Origin: Bacteroidales bacterium
GTDB taxonomy: Bacteria > Bacteroidota > Bacteroidia > Bacteroidales > UBA932
DNA length: 59,503 nucleotides
NCBI GenBank assembly: GCA_016285455.1
Contig: JAEEQS010000011.1
Span: 1-59,503 of the forward strand
Direction: 5' to 3'
A program made the translations under genes and the position numbers. The notes under the pieces are model-generated. The model was not told the DNA's origin. It was given only the letters and a program-made list of their open reading frames with translations, and made no database searches. Positions 1-8,525 of the stretch are shown here, one piece after another (the first letter of the stretch is position 1; each line of letters opens with the position of its first letter).

Positions 1-719
1 TCCGCATCCCTTACAACGATCCTAAGGCTCTCGAGAAAGCTCTCGACAAGTACGGCAAGGAAGTGTGCGCGTTCATCGCCGAGCCGATCCAGGGAGAAGC
101 CGGAGTGTTTGTACCGGATGACGGCTATCTGAAGAAATGCTTCGACCTGTGCCACAAGCACAACGTGCTTTTCATCGCCGATGAAGTTCAGACAGGTATT
201 GCAAGGACAGGAAAGATGCTCTGCTCTATGCACGACGGCATCCGTCCTGACATCGTTATCCTGGGCAAGGCCCTCGGAGGAGGCGTCCTGCCGGTATCAG
301 CCTGCCTTGCAGATGACGACATTATGCTGAACGTGAAACCGGGCGAGCACGGCTCAACCTTCGGAGGATTCCCTTTGGCAGCAAAGGTTGCAGTAGCCGC
401 TCTTACTGTAATTAAAGAAGAGAAGCTTACCGAAAACGCAGAGAAGATGGGAAAGATCTTCCGCGACGAGATCAACAAGATTCACTCTCCGTTCATTGTT
501 CAGGTAAGAGGACGCGGCCTTCTGAACGCTATCGTAACCAAGCCTATCGGCAAGAAGACAGCCTGGGACATCTGCCTCAAGCTCCGCGACAACGGTCTGC
601 TTGCAAAGCCTACTCACGACCATATCATCCGCTTTGCTCCGCCATTGTGCATAAACGAAAAGGAGATCAAACAGGCTGTGGGTATCATCAAGAAGACATT
701 CGAAGAAATGTCCAAGTAA
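1..719 (+). CDS. rocD: Ornithine aminotransferase, C-terminal part (5' end outside window)
   Basis: The frame is open from base 3 and enters the window already inside the protein. It is a class III PLP-dependent aminotransferase. [16 protein letters not shown] carries the PLP-ring aspartate, and ILGKALGGG carries the lysine expected to form the Schiff base. The family transfers the delta-amino group of ornithine to 2-oxoglutarate, giving glutamate semialdehyde. The neighbours argue for an ornithine substrate: carbamate kinase and ornithine carbamoyltransferase follow on the opposite strand. A hairpin terminator lies directly after the stop. Other class III aminotransferases such as acetylornithine aminotransferase share these motifs, so substrate specificity is inferred. 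Confidence 0.85.
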   Translation, partial: RIPYNDPKALEKALDKYGKEVCAFIAEPIQGEAGVFVPDDGYLKKCFDLCHKHNVLFIADEVQTGIARTGKMLCSMHDGIRPDIVILGKALGGGVLPVSACLADDDIMLNVKPGEHGSTFGGFPLAAKVAVAALTVIKEEKLTENAEKMGKIFRDEINKIHSPFIVQVRGRGLLNAIVTKPIGKKTAWDICLKLRDNGLLAKPTHDHIIRFAPPLCINEKEIKQAVGIIKKTFEEMSK

Positions 720-720
720 A

Positions 721-748
721 AATAAGAGCGGCGATTGCCGCTCTTATT
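721..748. terminator. Bidirectional rho-independent terminator between rocD and arcC
   Basis: A perfect 12-bp stem (AATAAGAGCGGC, 721-732, with its complement at 737-748) closes a GATT loop and is followed by T-rich sequence. It lies between two convergent genes and can serve both. Confidence 0.85.
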
Positions 749-749
749 T

Positions 750-1697
750 TTATCTCTTCTTGGAAACGATGATTGTTCCGGTTTTGCCCCAGAGAGCTTC
801 TCGGGCTTTTTCCAGAGAAGTAATCAGAGCCATTCCGGAAGGCCGCTTCTCAAGGAAGTTTACGCAAGACTCAACTTTAGGAAGCATGCTGCCTGGGGCG
901 AACTGCCCTTCGGCCATAAACTGCTTTGCTTCTTCTAACGTTATGGAGTCCAGGTCGTACTGGGTCGGCTGGTTGAAGTTGATTGAAACTTTTTCAACTG
1001 CGGTAAGGATGACCAGCATATCTGCCTTGAGGTCTATGGCCAGCTTGGCGCAGGCGCGGTCCTTGTCTATTACCGCAGCCACTCCGCGGAAGTCGTCCCA
1101 GCCCTTCTGGACAACAGGTATGCCGCCACCGCCAACGGTGATGACAGTAGTATGGGCCTCAATAAGACGCCTTACAACAGGAAGCTCCACAATCTTCACA
1201 GGCTTTGGAGAAGGAACAACTCTTCTCCAGCCCCTGCCGGCATCTTCTACAAATGTGTAGCCGGTCTTCCTGGCAATGGCATCAGCCTCGTTCTTGCCGT
1301 AGAAAGAACCGATTGGCTTGGTCGGGTTCTGGAAGGCAGGATCATTCTCGTCCACAACAACCTGAGTCAGGACAGCGGCGCAAGGCCTTGGCATGTGCCT
1401 TCTTCCGTGCTCCCTCTGGATAGCCTGCTGCAGATGATATCCTATGTAGCCCTGAGTCATGGCTCCGCACTCCGGGAACGGCATCAGCGGAGTCTTTCCG
1501 CCGTGAGTGGCCGAATATTCCAGTGCAAGGTTTACCATTCCCACCTGCGGACCGTTGCCGTGGCCAACTACCACGTCGTATCCGTCTTCTTCCAGGTCCA
1601 CTATCGCAGAGGCTGTAGTCTCTACCAGTTTAAGCTGCTCCTCGGGAGTGTTTCCCAGAGCGTTTCCTCCCAGCGCCAATACTAATCTCTTTCCCAT
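750..1697 (-). CDS. arcC: Carbamate kinase
   Basis: This 315-residue protein matches the amino-acid-kinase fold of carbamate kinases. ALGGNALGN is at the N-terminus, GHGNGPQVG follows near residue 45, and VGGGGIPV with the DKD segment lies in the C-terminal half. It converts carbamoyl phosphate plus ADP to ATP, carbamate and finally ammonia and CO2. The frame is open 17 codons further upstream, but the ATG at 1697 gives MGKRLVLALGGNAL, the family N-terminus. It lies downstream of ornithine carbamoyltransferase on the same strand with a 91-bp gap, so the two probably act together in energy-yielding citrulline or ornithine catabolism. Confidence 0.93.
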   Translation of the reverse strand: MGKRLVLALGGNALGNTPEEQLKLVETTASAIVDLEEDGYDVVVGHGNGPQVGMVNLALEYSATHGGKTPLMPFPECGAMTQGYIGYHLQQAIQREHGRRHMPRPCAAVLTQVVVDENDPAFQNPTKPIGSFYGKNEADAIARKTGYTFVEDAGRGWRRVVPSPKPVKIVELPVVRRLIEAHTTVITVGGGGIPVVQKGWDDFRGVAAVIDKDRACAKLAIDLKADMLVILTAVEKVSINFNQPTQYDLDSITLEEAKQFMAEGQFAPGSMLPKVESCVNFLEKRPSGMALITSLEKAREALWGKTGTIIVSKKR

Positions 1698-1788
1698 AAA
1701 TCTTTGTCCAAATTCAGAAAAAAAAAGAAAACCAAACTCCCATTCCACGAGGAGCGGGAGCCTAGATAATCTTGTGTGTTTCAGTTAA

Positions 1789-2781
1789 TTACTTGAGAGT
1801 TGCGTACATCACGGCCTTGATGGTGTGCATACGGTTTTCTGCCTCGTCGAACACCTTAGACTGCTTGCTGCGGAAGACCTTGTCTGTAACTTCCATTTCC
1901 TTCAGGCCAAACCTCTTGTAGATGTCCATTCCGATGGTTGTCTCCAGGTCGTGGAAAGAAGGAAGGCAGTGCAGGAAGATGGCGTTAGGACTAGCGTTCT
2001 TCATAACGGCGTCGTTTACCTGGTAAGGCTTCAGGAGCTTGATTCTCTTCTCCCAGAGCTCTGCAGGCTCACCCATTGAAACCCAGATGTCTGTGTAGAT
2101 AACGTCTGCGTTCTTGGTTCCTTTCTTCACGTCGTCTGTGAGGGTGATGGTGCAGCCGTTCTCCTTTGCAATCTTCTTGCAGGTGTCGACCAGCTCTTTT
2201 GCCGGCATATTGGCCTTAGGGCCGCAAGCCACGAAGTTGATTCCGAGCTTTGCAGAAACCACCATAAGGGAGTTGGCAACGTTGTTGCGGGCGTCGCCCA
2301 TAAACACCATTGTCAGGCCCTTGTAGTATCCGAAGTTCTCCTTGATTGTCAGCACGTCCGCCAGCATCTGAGTCGGATGGAATTCGGTAGTAAGACCGTT
2401 CCATACAGGAACTCCCGCATACCTTGCAAGATCCTCAACTATCTTCTGGTCAAAGCCGCGGTACTCGATTCCGTCATACATTCTTCCGAGAACCTTTGCG
2501 GTATCTTCCAGAGACTCCTTCTTGCCCATCTGGGAAGAGTTCGGGTCCAGGTAAGTAACTCCCATACCCAGATCATTTCCAGCTACTTCAAAAGAGCAGC
2601 GGGTACGTGTAGATGTCTTTTCAAACAGCAGCACGATATTCTTTCCCTGAAGGTATTTATGAGGAGTGTTTGTACGCTTGAGGTTCTTGAAATCCTCAGA
2701 GAGCTTCAGCAAATATTGAATTTCTTCGGTGGTGAAGTCCAGCAATTTCAGAAAACTTCTACCTGATAAGCTTCTTGGCAT
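1789..2781 (-). CDS. argF: Ornithine carbamoyltransferase
   Basis: This 330-residue enzyme has the carbamoyl-phosphate site [13 protein letters not shown] (near residue 55), the HPTQ motif and the ornithine-site HCLP motif. It interconverts ornithine plus carbamoyl phosphate with citrulline plus phosphate. The [14 protein letters not shown] segment groups it with classical and catabolic (ArcB/ArgF) ornithine enzymes, unlike the acetyl- or succinylornithine carbamoyltransferases that many Bacteroidota use for arginine synthesis. Linkage to carbamate kinase suggests a catabolic role, but direction cannot be fixed from sequence. A -7 box for this gene is at 2811-2818. Confidence 0.93.
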   Translation of the reverse strand: MPRSLSGRSFLKLLDFTTEEIQYLLKLSEDFKNLKRTNTPHKYLQGKNIVLLFEKTSTRTRCSFEVAGNDLGMGVTYLDPNSSQMGKKESLEDTAKVLGRMYDGIEYRGFDQKIVEDLARYAGVPVWNGLTTEFHPTQMLADVLTIKENFGYYKGLTMVFMGDARNNVANSLMVVSAKLGINFVACGPKANMPAKELVDTCKKIAKENGCTITLTDDVKKGTKNADVIYTDIWVSMGEPAELWEKRIKLLKPYQVNDAVMKNASPNAIFLHCLPSFHDLETTIGMDIYKRFGLKEMEVTDKVFRSKQSKVFDEAENRMHTIKAVMYATLK

Positions 2782-2810
2782 AAAAATCTATTTATTTGTT
2801 AAACAGGCCA

Positions 2811-2818
2811 CAAATATA
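2811..2818 (-). promoter_or_regulatory. Bacteroidota -7 box for the ornithine carbamoyltransferase gene
   Basis: Read on the minus strand this is TATATTTG, a match to TAnnTTTG, 30 bases upstream of the ATG. I see no clear -33 TTG at the usual spacing. Confidence 0.6.
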
Positions 2819-2857
2819 AAAAATTTTTAGCTGAATCGGAGAAAAACCGCAAAAATT

Positions 2858-2891
2858 AAAACAACCGCGCCAAAAAGAGTGCGGTTGTTTT
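2858..2891 (-). terminator. Terminator after pyrBI
   Basis: A perfect 11-bp stem pairs AAAACAACCGC (2858-2868) with GCGGTTGTTTT (2881-2891). On the minus strand it follows the pyrI stop and is followed by a T-rich run. It separates pyrBI from the downstream carbamoyltransferase gene. Confidence 0.85.
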
Positions 2892-2913
2892 AAGAAGGGT
2901 CTCGTCGCTGAGC

Positions 2914-3378
2914 CTACTTCAAAACTACTTCGTCGTGCTTTACGATTCTCTCGCAGTAATGGCAGCGGAGGGTGATGTTCTTGCCGTCTACTACGTGGAA
3001 GTGAGTCTTCATTGGCTCGTTGTTGGAAATGCACTTAGGGTTATTGCATTTAACAACATCATAGAGGTCTTCCGGAAGTTCAACCTTATGCTTTTCAACC
3101 ACTTCATAATCTTTGATGATGTTGATTACGGCGCTTGGAGCAATAACGGCTATGCGGTTGAGGGTTTCTTTTGGAAGGTCTATATCGGCGATTTTGATAA
3201 GGCCTTTGTGACCCATGCTGCGGCTGGTGAGGTTGTTGCCGATGAAAACTCCGTTCTCCAGGTTCTGGATGCCCAGTATGTTCACAACCTTGAAAAGGGA
3301 ATCGCACGGGATATGATCTATAACTATACCGTTCTGCAGTGCGGCTACGGCCAGTTCTTTCTTTCCTTGAATGCTCAT
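2914..3378 (-). CDS. pyrI: Aspartate carbamoyltransferase regulatory subunit
   Basis: This 154-residue protein has the PyrI layout: an N-terminal nucleotide-binding domain and a C-terminal zinc domain with paired cysteines (CNNPKC, then CHYC). The zinc domain contacts the catalytic subunit, and the N-terminal domain binds CTP and ATP to tune pyrimidine synthesis. It starts 21 bp after the pyrB stop, so the two are one operon. The four zinc cysteines are intact, so an allosteric holoenzyme is expected. Confidence 0.95.
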   Translation of the reverse strand: MSIQGKKELAVAALQNGIVIDHIPCDSLFKVVNILGIQNLENGVFIGNNLTSRSMGHKGLIKIADIDLPKETLNRIAVIAPSAVINIIKDYEVVEKHKVELPEDLYDVVKCNNPKCISNNEPMKTHFHVVDGKNITLRCHYCERIVKHDEVVLK

Positions 3379-3399
3379 TGTTCTTTCTGTTTAAAGGTT

Positions 3400-4308
3400 T
3401 TACAATCCAAGAGCGCGGCAGATTATGGCCTCGCGGGTGTAAAGGCCGTTGAGGGCCTGCTCAAAGTAATATGCCTGAGGAGTGTCATCTACGTCCTGGG
3501 TGATTTCAGTTACCCTTGGCAGCGGATGCAGAACCCTGAGGTTAGGCTTGCAGCCCTTGAGCATAGAAGCCGTAAGGGTGTATACGTTCTTAACTCTCTC
3601 ATACTCCATAAGGTCGCTGAAGCGCTCTCTCTGAACTCGGGTCATATAGAGAATATCTGTCTTGTCTATAACCTCCGGCGAGAAGTTCTTGGTTTCCTCA
3701 TAGTCAATGCCCAGTTTCTTGCAATACTCCTTGTACTGCTTAGGCATACGCAACTCATCGCAGGCAACAAAGATGAAATGAGGATTGAAGAATCTCATTG
3801 CCTCCAGCAGTGAGTGAACCGTGCGGCCGTATTTGAGGTCTCCCACCATAGTTATTGTAAGGTTTTCAAGGGTTCCCTGAGTCTGGTAGATGGTGTACAG
3901 GTCCAGCATTGTCTGGCTAGGATGCTGGTTGCTTCCGTCTCCTGCGTTTACAATAGGAACCTTGGAAATCTCGCTGGCGTAGCGGGCTGCTCCCTCCAGC
4001 GGATGACGCATTACAATAAGGTCCGCGTAGTTGGCAACCATCATAATGGTGTCTTTAAGGGTTTCTCCCTTGCTCTGGCTGCTGGTGCGGGCATCGCTGA
4101 AACCGATCACTCGCCCACCCAGGCGATTTACGGCTGTCTCAAAGCTGAGACGAGTACGGGTTGAAGGCTCAAAAAATAAAGAACCCACAACTTTTCCGTC
4201 TAACAGATGCTGGTTGGGGTTCTTTTCAAATTCCTTGGCACGCTTGAGAAGTGCCAGAATCTCTTCCTTGCTCAAGTCGGAGATCGATAATAAGTTGCGT
4301 TTTTGCAT
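3400..4308 (-). CDS. pyrB: Aspartate carbamoyltransferase catalytic subunit
   Basis: This 302-residue protein has the carbamoyl-phosphate loop [13 protein letters not shown], the HPSQ motif and the HPLPR segment typical of PyrB. It forms carbamoyl aspartate, the committed step of pyrimidine synthesis. The ATG at 4308 gives [13 protein letters not shown], the usual N-terminus; the longer open frame (to 4332) runs into the promoter. A full TTTG-N20-TATATTTG promoter (4330-4361) lies just upstream. Confidence 0.95.
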   Translation of the reverse strand: MQKRNLLSISDLSKEEILALLKRAKEFEKNPNQHLLDGKVVGSLFFEPSTRTRLSFETAVNRLGGRVIGFSDARTSSQSKGETLKDTIMMVANYADLIVMRHPLEGAARYASEISKVPIVNAGDGSNQHPSQTMLDLYTIYQTQGTLENLTITMVGDLKYGRTVHSLLEAMRFFNPHFIFVACDELRMPKQYKEYCKKLGIDYEETKNFSPEVIDKTDILYMTRVQRERFSDLMEYERVKNVYTLTASMLKGCKPNLRVLHPLPRVTEITQDVDDTPQAYYFEQALNGLYTREAIICRALGL

Positions 4309-4329
4309 AAAGCTGAAATTTTCCGCCCA

Positions 4330-4361
4330 CAAATATAATCAACCGCCGCGAGATTTCCAAA
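4330..4361 (-). promoter_or_regulatory. Promoter of pyrBI
   Basis: On the minus strand TTTG (4361-4358), a 20-nt spacer and TATATTTG (4337-4330) match the Bacteroidota housekeeping consensus (TTTG, about 20 nt, TAnnTTTG). The start site would be roughly 15 bases before the pyrB ATG. Confidence 0.75.
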
Positions 4362-4376
4362 GGAGAGTTCTTGCCC

Positions 4377-5699
4377 TTAGACTTTGGTGAAGACAGCTTT
4401 GTTCCGGAAGGCATACATCCAGACGCTGCGTACAATTATATGAACCATATATGCGGCGTAGAGGGCCTGGATGCCCCAAAGCGGCCGGATGGCATAGTAG
4501 GAGGCAAAGAAAGCGGCAGCGGCGAGTATCATCCCCCACATAATGCTCCTTGTGGAAGTTGCTCCTATGTAAATGCCGTCCCACACGAAAGCCGCTGTGC
4601 TTAGGGCCGGCATAACCCAAAGCCAAACCAGGAACGGAAGCGAGGCTTCAATAACGTCTGCCTTGTCTGTCATAAGGGCAAACATCTGCTTTCCGCCCAG
4701 AACGTAAATGACGGTTGAGGCCACGGCTATCCAAAGGCACCAGCGGAAAATCACTCGGACAGAAAGCCTGAGAAGCGGCCCGTCTTTGGCGCCGATGTAC
4801 TTTCCGGCCAGAGCCTCTCCAGCATAGGCAAACCCGTCTATGAAGAAAGAGAAGAGCATAAGCAGCTTCATTATAATAGTACCCACTGCCAGCTGAGTGT
4901 CTCCGTAATTGGCAGACAATGAGGTGAATCCTACATAGATAAACAGGAAGCAAACGCTCCTGACAAACAAATTGCCGTTAACCGAGAAGAACCGTCCCAG
5001 ATCTTTTATCCTCAGCGATTCTTTTAGGTTGGCATATTTGAAAAGCCTGCGGTAATAAATCAGGAAAAGCGCGATGCAAAGCGCAAATCCCGTGTACTGG
5101 GCCGCAAAGACAGCCCAGGCTATCCCCTTGAAACCCATATCGAATTTCACGGCAAACAGCAGACAGAGCCCAAGGTTTGCCACGTTGACCGTAATGTCAG
5201 CTATCATAGGGCTAACCGCATTCTGCATCCCGATGAAAAATCCCTTGAACACAAATAGCGAAAGCGTGGCCGGAGCGGCCCATATCCTGATGAAATAATA
5301 CTGGCGGGCATACTCGGCGACCTGGGGAGAACAATTGATAAAGCTCAGGGCTATATCGATATACAGATATTGTATTGCAAAGATTATCAGCGCGATGGAA
5401 AGAGCCGTACCGATTCCCTGCGTAAAAATTTTCATCGCTGAGGCAAGGTCTCTTCTTCCAAGAGCCTGGGCCACCATTCCGCCGGTGCCCACTCTCAGAA
5501 AGCCCATATTCCAGTACAGCAGATCAAAGAGCATCGTGGAGATGGCCATTCCGCCAATGGCAACCGCGTCTCCGATATGTCCCACAACACCAACGTCTAC
5601 CATTCCGACAAGCGGAACGGTAATATTGGCAAGGATGCTCGGAAGCGCAAGCTTCAGAACTGCTTTATTCATCCTTGATATTGCTGAGCCTTCAGCCAT
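4377..5699 (-). CDS. MATE-family multidrug/metabolite efflux transporter
   Basis: This 440-residue, very hydrophobic protein has the twelve-helix, two-lobe pattern of the MATE family. It opens with LPSILANITVPLVGMVDVGVVG, a segment resembling the DinF-like branch, and GTGGMVAQALGRRD follows after the second helix. These inner-membrane proteins export cationic drugs or metabolites in exchange for Na+ or H+. It follows rsgA by 21 bp on the same strand and is probably cotranscribed with it. The substrate cannot be told from sequence. It carries two copies of the over-represented 9-mer, at 5011 and 5434. Confidence 0.9.
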   Translation of the reverse strand: MAEGSAISRMNKAVLKLALPSILANITVPLVGMVDVGVVGHIGDAVAIGGMAISTMLFDLLYWNMGFLRVGTGGMVAQALGRRDLASAMKIFTQGIGTALSIALIIFAIQYLYIDIALSFINCSPQVAEYARQYYFIRIWAAPATLSLFVFKGFFIGMQNAVSPMIADITVNVANLGLCLLFAVKFDMGFKGIAWAVFAAQYTGFALCIALFLIYYRRLFKYANLKESLRIKDLGRFFSVNGNLFVRSVCFLFIYVGFTSLSANYGDTQLAVGTIIMKLLMLFSFFIDGFAYAGEALAGKYIGAKDGPLLRLSVRVIFRWCLWIAVASTVIYVLGGKQMFALMTDKADVIEASLPFLVWLWVMPALSTAAFVWDGIYIGATSTRSIMWGMILAAAAFFASYYAIRPLWGIQALYAAYMVHIIVRSVWMYAFRNKAVFTKV

Positions 5700-5720
5700 A
5701 ATAAAGTGCTATTCGGAATG

Positions 5721-6755
5721 CTACTCGTCTCCTTCTCTGTACTTGCCGTCATCTTCCAGCATTGCCAGGTAGGAATCGTATCGCAGAGGAGAAATCTCTC
5801 CCTTCTCCACGGCCTCCTTTACAGCGCATCCAGGTTCGTGCGTATGAGTGCAAGGAACAAACTTGCAGTTGTCCTCAACCCTCAGCATTTCAGGGAAATA
5901 GTTGCTGAGTTCCTCCTTCTTGAAATCCACCAGCCCAAATCCCCTGATGCCTGGAGTATCCACCACAAAGCCGCCGCAGGAAAGCGGATGCATCTGATAG
6001 AAAGTTGTGGTGTGCCTACCCTGGAGATGAGCCTGGGAAATTTCTGCTGTCTTCAGGTTCAGGCTTGGGTCAAGGGCGTTCACAAGAGAGCTTTTGCCCA
6101 CTCCGCTCTGGCCGCTGAAAAGCACGACCTTTCCTATGCACATCTTCTTGAGGGCTTCTATGTTATAGCCTGTCTTTACAGAAGTTTCAAGTACCTCGTA
6201 ACCGGCACTGCGATAAATCTGGATAAAGCCAGCCGCCATCTGCGCAAGTTCCTCATCTGCCAAATCTCCGGATTCTTCTCCGCGGTAAAGGTCCGCCTTG
6301 TTCAAGATGATTGTAACCGGAACGCCGTAAGCCTCGCAGGTAACCAGGAAGCGGTCTACAAACTGCAGCTTGATTTCAGGATCCTTGAGTGTTACGGTAA
6401 GGAAAACACGGTCTATGTTTGCGGCTATGACGTGGTTCTGGCGAGAAAGATTCTGGGATTTGCGGACAATGCAATTTTTGCGGTCGTGAATGCCCGTTAT
6501 TGTGAATACTCCCGTCCCATCTCCCTTGTAATCAACAACATCCCCCACTGCTATCGGGTTGGTGGAAGAACTTCCTTCCAGGCGCAGCTTTCCCCTGACC
6601 ACGGCCGTAAACGGATTCCACTCCGGAAGCCGGGAAAGCAGATAATGGCTGCCGGTGTGCTTAACCACAACAGCTATCCCAGAAAGAGTGCTTTCCTTGC
6701 CAGACTTACCCCCCATCGTTGAGCCAAACTTGCTATTTGAGAATTCTTCTTTCAT
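5721..6755 (-). CDS. rsgA: Ribosome small-subunit-dependent GTPase A
   Basis: This 344-residue protein has the circularly permuted GTPase order that defines RsgA. After an N-terminal OB-fold come NKAD (G4), then GQSGVGKSSLVN (G1) and DTPGIRGFG (G3). A C-terminal zinc knuckle with CKFVPCTHTHEPGC follows. It acts in late 30S subunit maturation. The ATG at 6755 lies 14 bases after a TATTTTTG -7 box (6770-6777). The first 20 residues are low in conservation, so a start at the next in-frame ATG cannot be excluded. Confidence 0.95.
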   Translation of the reverse strand: MKEEFSNSKFGSTMGGKSGKESTLSGIAVVVKHTGSHYLLSRLPEWNPFTAVVRGKLRLEGSSSTNPIAVGDVVDYKGDGTGVFTITGIHDRKNCIVRKSQNLSRQNHVIAANIDRVFLTVTLKDPEIKLQFVDRFLVTCEAYGVPVTIILNKADLYRGEESGDLADEELAQMAAGFIQIYRSAGYEVLETSVKTGYNIEALKKMCIGKVVLFSGQSGVGKSSLVNALDPSLNLKTAEISQAHLQGRHTTTFYQMHPLSCGGFVVDTPGIRGFGLVDFKKEELSNYFPEMLRVEDNCKFVPCTHTHEPGCAVKEAVEKGEISPLRYDSYLAMLEDDGKYREGDE

Positions 6756-6769
6756 TTCAAACCGACGAG

Positions 6770-6777
6770 CAAAAATA
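6770..6777 (-). promoter_or_regulatory. -7 box upstream of rsgA
   Basis: TATTTTTG on the minus strand matches TAnnTTTG and lies just upstream of the rsgA ATG. No convincing -33 element was found. Confidence 0.5.
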
Positions 6778-6817
6778 GCAAAATGAAGCGTAAACGCCTT
6801 CTGTCAAGCAGGGCGAA

Positions 6818-6848
6818 TTGCTACAAAAACATATAATTGTTAATTTTG
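6818..6848 (+). promoter_or_regulatory. Promoter of the polyprenyl synthase gene
   Basis: TTG (6818-6820), a 20-nt spacer and TAATTTTG (6841-6848) form a full Bacteroidota-type promoter about 40 bases before the ATG. Confidence 0.75.
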
Positions 6849-6889
6849 GGTGATAAATGTCCGCGTGAAGCGGCAAAAAGAATCTGTTT

Positions 6890-7870
6890 ATGCTAAAACT
6901 TGAAGAAATCTACAGAATCATAGACGAAGAAGTATCTCGGCTCAGCTGGCCAGAAGAGCCAGAGAGGCTATATTCTCCACTGAAATATATGCTTGGCATC
7001 GGGGGCAAAAGGCTCCGTCCGAGATTCTGCCTTGCCTCCTACAATCTTTTCCGCGATGATATCGGGGAGCATATCCTTTCTCCCGCAATGGCTCTTGAGA
7101 CTTTCCACAGCTTTACCCTTATCCACGACGACATAATGGACAAGGCAGATATCCGCAGGGGAGCTCCTACCGTTCACCGCAAATGGAGCGACAACATAGC
7201 CATCCTCTCCGGAGACACAATGTGCCTGTGGGCCTTCAAGATGCTGGGCAAGGCTCCAAAAGAAACCCTGGACAAGGCTCTTGCCCTGTTCACCAAAACA
7301 ACCATAGAAGTTTGCGAAGGCCAGCAGATGGATATGGACTTTGAAACCAGAAACAATGTCAGCCTCAGCGAGTATATCCAGATGATAGGCCTTAAAACCA
7401 GCGTTTTGCTCGCCTGTTCCTCAGCGATGGGGGCAGTAATTGCCGGAGCAGAGGACAAAGTCTGTCAAAGCTTATACGACTTCGGCTACAAACTGGGCCT
7501 TGCCTTCCAGATCCAGGACGACTATCTGGACAGTTTCGGAGACGAAAAAATATTTGGTAAGAAAATCGGCGGAGACATTCTCAACAACAAGAAAACCTGG
7601 CTGCTGGTAAAATGCATGGAACTAGCCTCTCAAAACAATCTTTCAGGCAAGCTGGAAGAACTCCTTGCAATGGGTGAGAATGAAGGCAAAGCCAAGATAG
7701 ACGCCGTAAAAGCATTCTACTGTCGTCTTGGAGTAGACTCCCTTGCAACAGAAGCTATTAAATCATATTACAGTCAGGCTGCAAGCGAATTGGAAAAGAC
7801 ATCCTTAACTCCAGCCCAGAAATCCCAGCTGGAAAAATTCGCCTCTGAACTGGTTTCCCGCAAGTTTTAA
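6890..7870 (+). CDS. Polyprenyl (geranyl/farnesyl/longer-chain) diphosphate synthase
   Basis: This 326-residue protein is an all-alpha trans-prenyltransferase with both aspartate-rich motifs: DDIMD in LIHDDIMDKADIRRG and DDYLD in QIQDDYLDSFGD. GGKRLRPRF near residue 35 binds the diphosphate. It condenses isopentenyl diphosphate with an allylic diphosphate for quinone side chains or other isoprenoids. Bacteroidota usually have one short-chain and one long-chain enzyme, and I cannot set the chain length from sequence alone. Its own promoter is at 6818-6848. Confidence 0.9.
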   Translation: MLKLEEIYRIIDEEVSRLSWPEEPERLYSPLKYMLGIGGKRLRPRFCLASYNLFRDDIGEHILSPAMALETFHSFTLIHDDIMDKADIRRGAPTVHRKWSDNIAILSGDTMCLWAFKMLGKAPKETLDKALALFTKTTIEVCEGQQMDMDFETRNNVSLSEYIQMIGLKTSVLLACSSAMGAVIAGAEDKVCQSLYDFGYKLGLAFQIQDDYLDSFGDEKIFGKKIGGDILNNKKTWLLVKCMELASQNNLSGKLEELLAMGENEGKAKIDAVKAFYCRLGVDSLATEAIKSYYSQAASELEKTSLTPAQKSQLEKFASELVSRKF

Positions 7871-7901
7871 TTGCGTCTGTGGAAAAATTTTACTATATTT
7901 G
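7871..7901 (+). promoter_or_regulatory. Promoter of the small membrane protein gene
   Basis: TTG (7871-7873), 20 nt, TATATTTG (7894-7901): a full match to the Bacteroidota consensus directly after the prenyl synthase stop. The 5' leader would be about 75 bases. Confidence 0.75.
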
Positions 7902-7980
7902 CAACGAGTGTGTAAAGAAACATTATTCAATCAAGTATAACTAAAGGTTGCGCACGACACAAACCAGTGCCTAAAAAACT

Positions 7981-8340
7981 ATGACTGAGACTACAAAAAA
8001 AGGTGCAGGACTCGCAATTACGGGTTTTGTTCTGGGTATTCTTGCACTTGTATTCTGCTGGTGCCCTATTCTTAACTGGATTCTCGCCATCCTGGGTGTT
8101 ATCTTTGGTCTGATTGGCCTGTTCATCAACAGACTGAAGGGACTTGCCCTCATCGGTGTTATTGCAGCTGTTGCAGCTATCTGCATTTGGAAGTTCTACT
8201 ATGTTCCAAAGATTCAGAACGCTGCTGCTGGCTTCCTGAAAGAGGCTATTGAGAACGTTGACAAAGATAAGGTTAACGAGGCTGTTCAGGAGCTCGAGGA
8301 CGCAGTTAAAGATGCTGCTGAGGCTGTTCCTGCAGAATAA
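7981..8340 (+). CDS. Small DUF4190-like membrane protein
   Basis: This 119-residue protein has two or three hydrophobic helices (residues about 8-45 and 55-72), with glycine-rich GFVLGILALVF and GVIFGLIGLF segments of the kind found in DUF4190 proteins. An acidic, amphipathic C-terminal tail follows. It has its own promoter and a strong terminator (8360-8390), so it is a single-gene unit. Function is unknown. DUF4190-like membership is inferred from the helix pattern, not from a profile search. Confidence 0.75.
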   Translation: MTETTKKGAGLAITGFVLGILALVFCWCPILNWILAILGVIFGLIGLFINRLKGLALIGVIAAVAAICIWKFYYVPKIQNAAAGFLKEAIENVDKDKVNEAVQELEDAVKDAAEAVPAE

Positions 8341-8359
8341 TTTCTTAAGGAATTATCAG

Positions 8360-8390
8360 AAAGGGGCTGACGTTTGTCAACCCCTTTTCT
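8360..8390 (+). terminator. Terminator after the small membrane protein gene
   Basis: AAAGGGG with TGAC pairs with GTCA and CCCCTTT around a GTTT loop, with a single mismatch, and ends in a T-rich tract. The 135 bases from here to the next gene show nothing I recognise. Confidence 0.8.
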
Positions 8391-8525
8391 TTTACCTCTC
8401 CCGGTGGAGCATAAATCGGTGAGTTTTAGTATATTACGATCTTATCCATAGGCTAAACGGGGAGTAGATAAAGAAGTAATCCACACAGAATCAAGCGCTT
8501 ACGCCCCACCTTGCCCCAAAAGGCC

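Noticed and set aside
1735..1765. CTCCC...GGGAG inverted repeat before arcC as a terminator
   Set aside because: The stem is short and broken by mismatches and no T run follows on either strand.
2935..3813. Long open frame on the plus strand opposite pyrI and pyrB (292 codons)
   Set aside because: Its protein shows no domain pattern and it lies wholly over two clear genes on the other strand. It follows from their codon usage.
5706..6722. 338-codon open frame opposite rsgA
   Set aside because: RsgA is unmistakable on the minus strand; the opposite frame has no recognisable motif.
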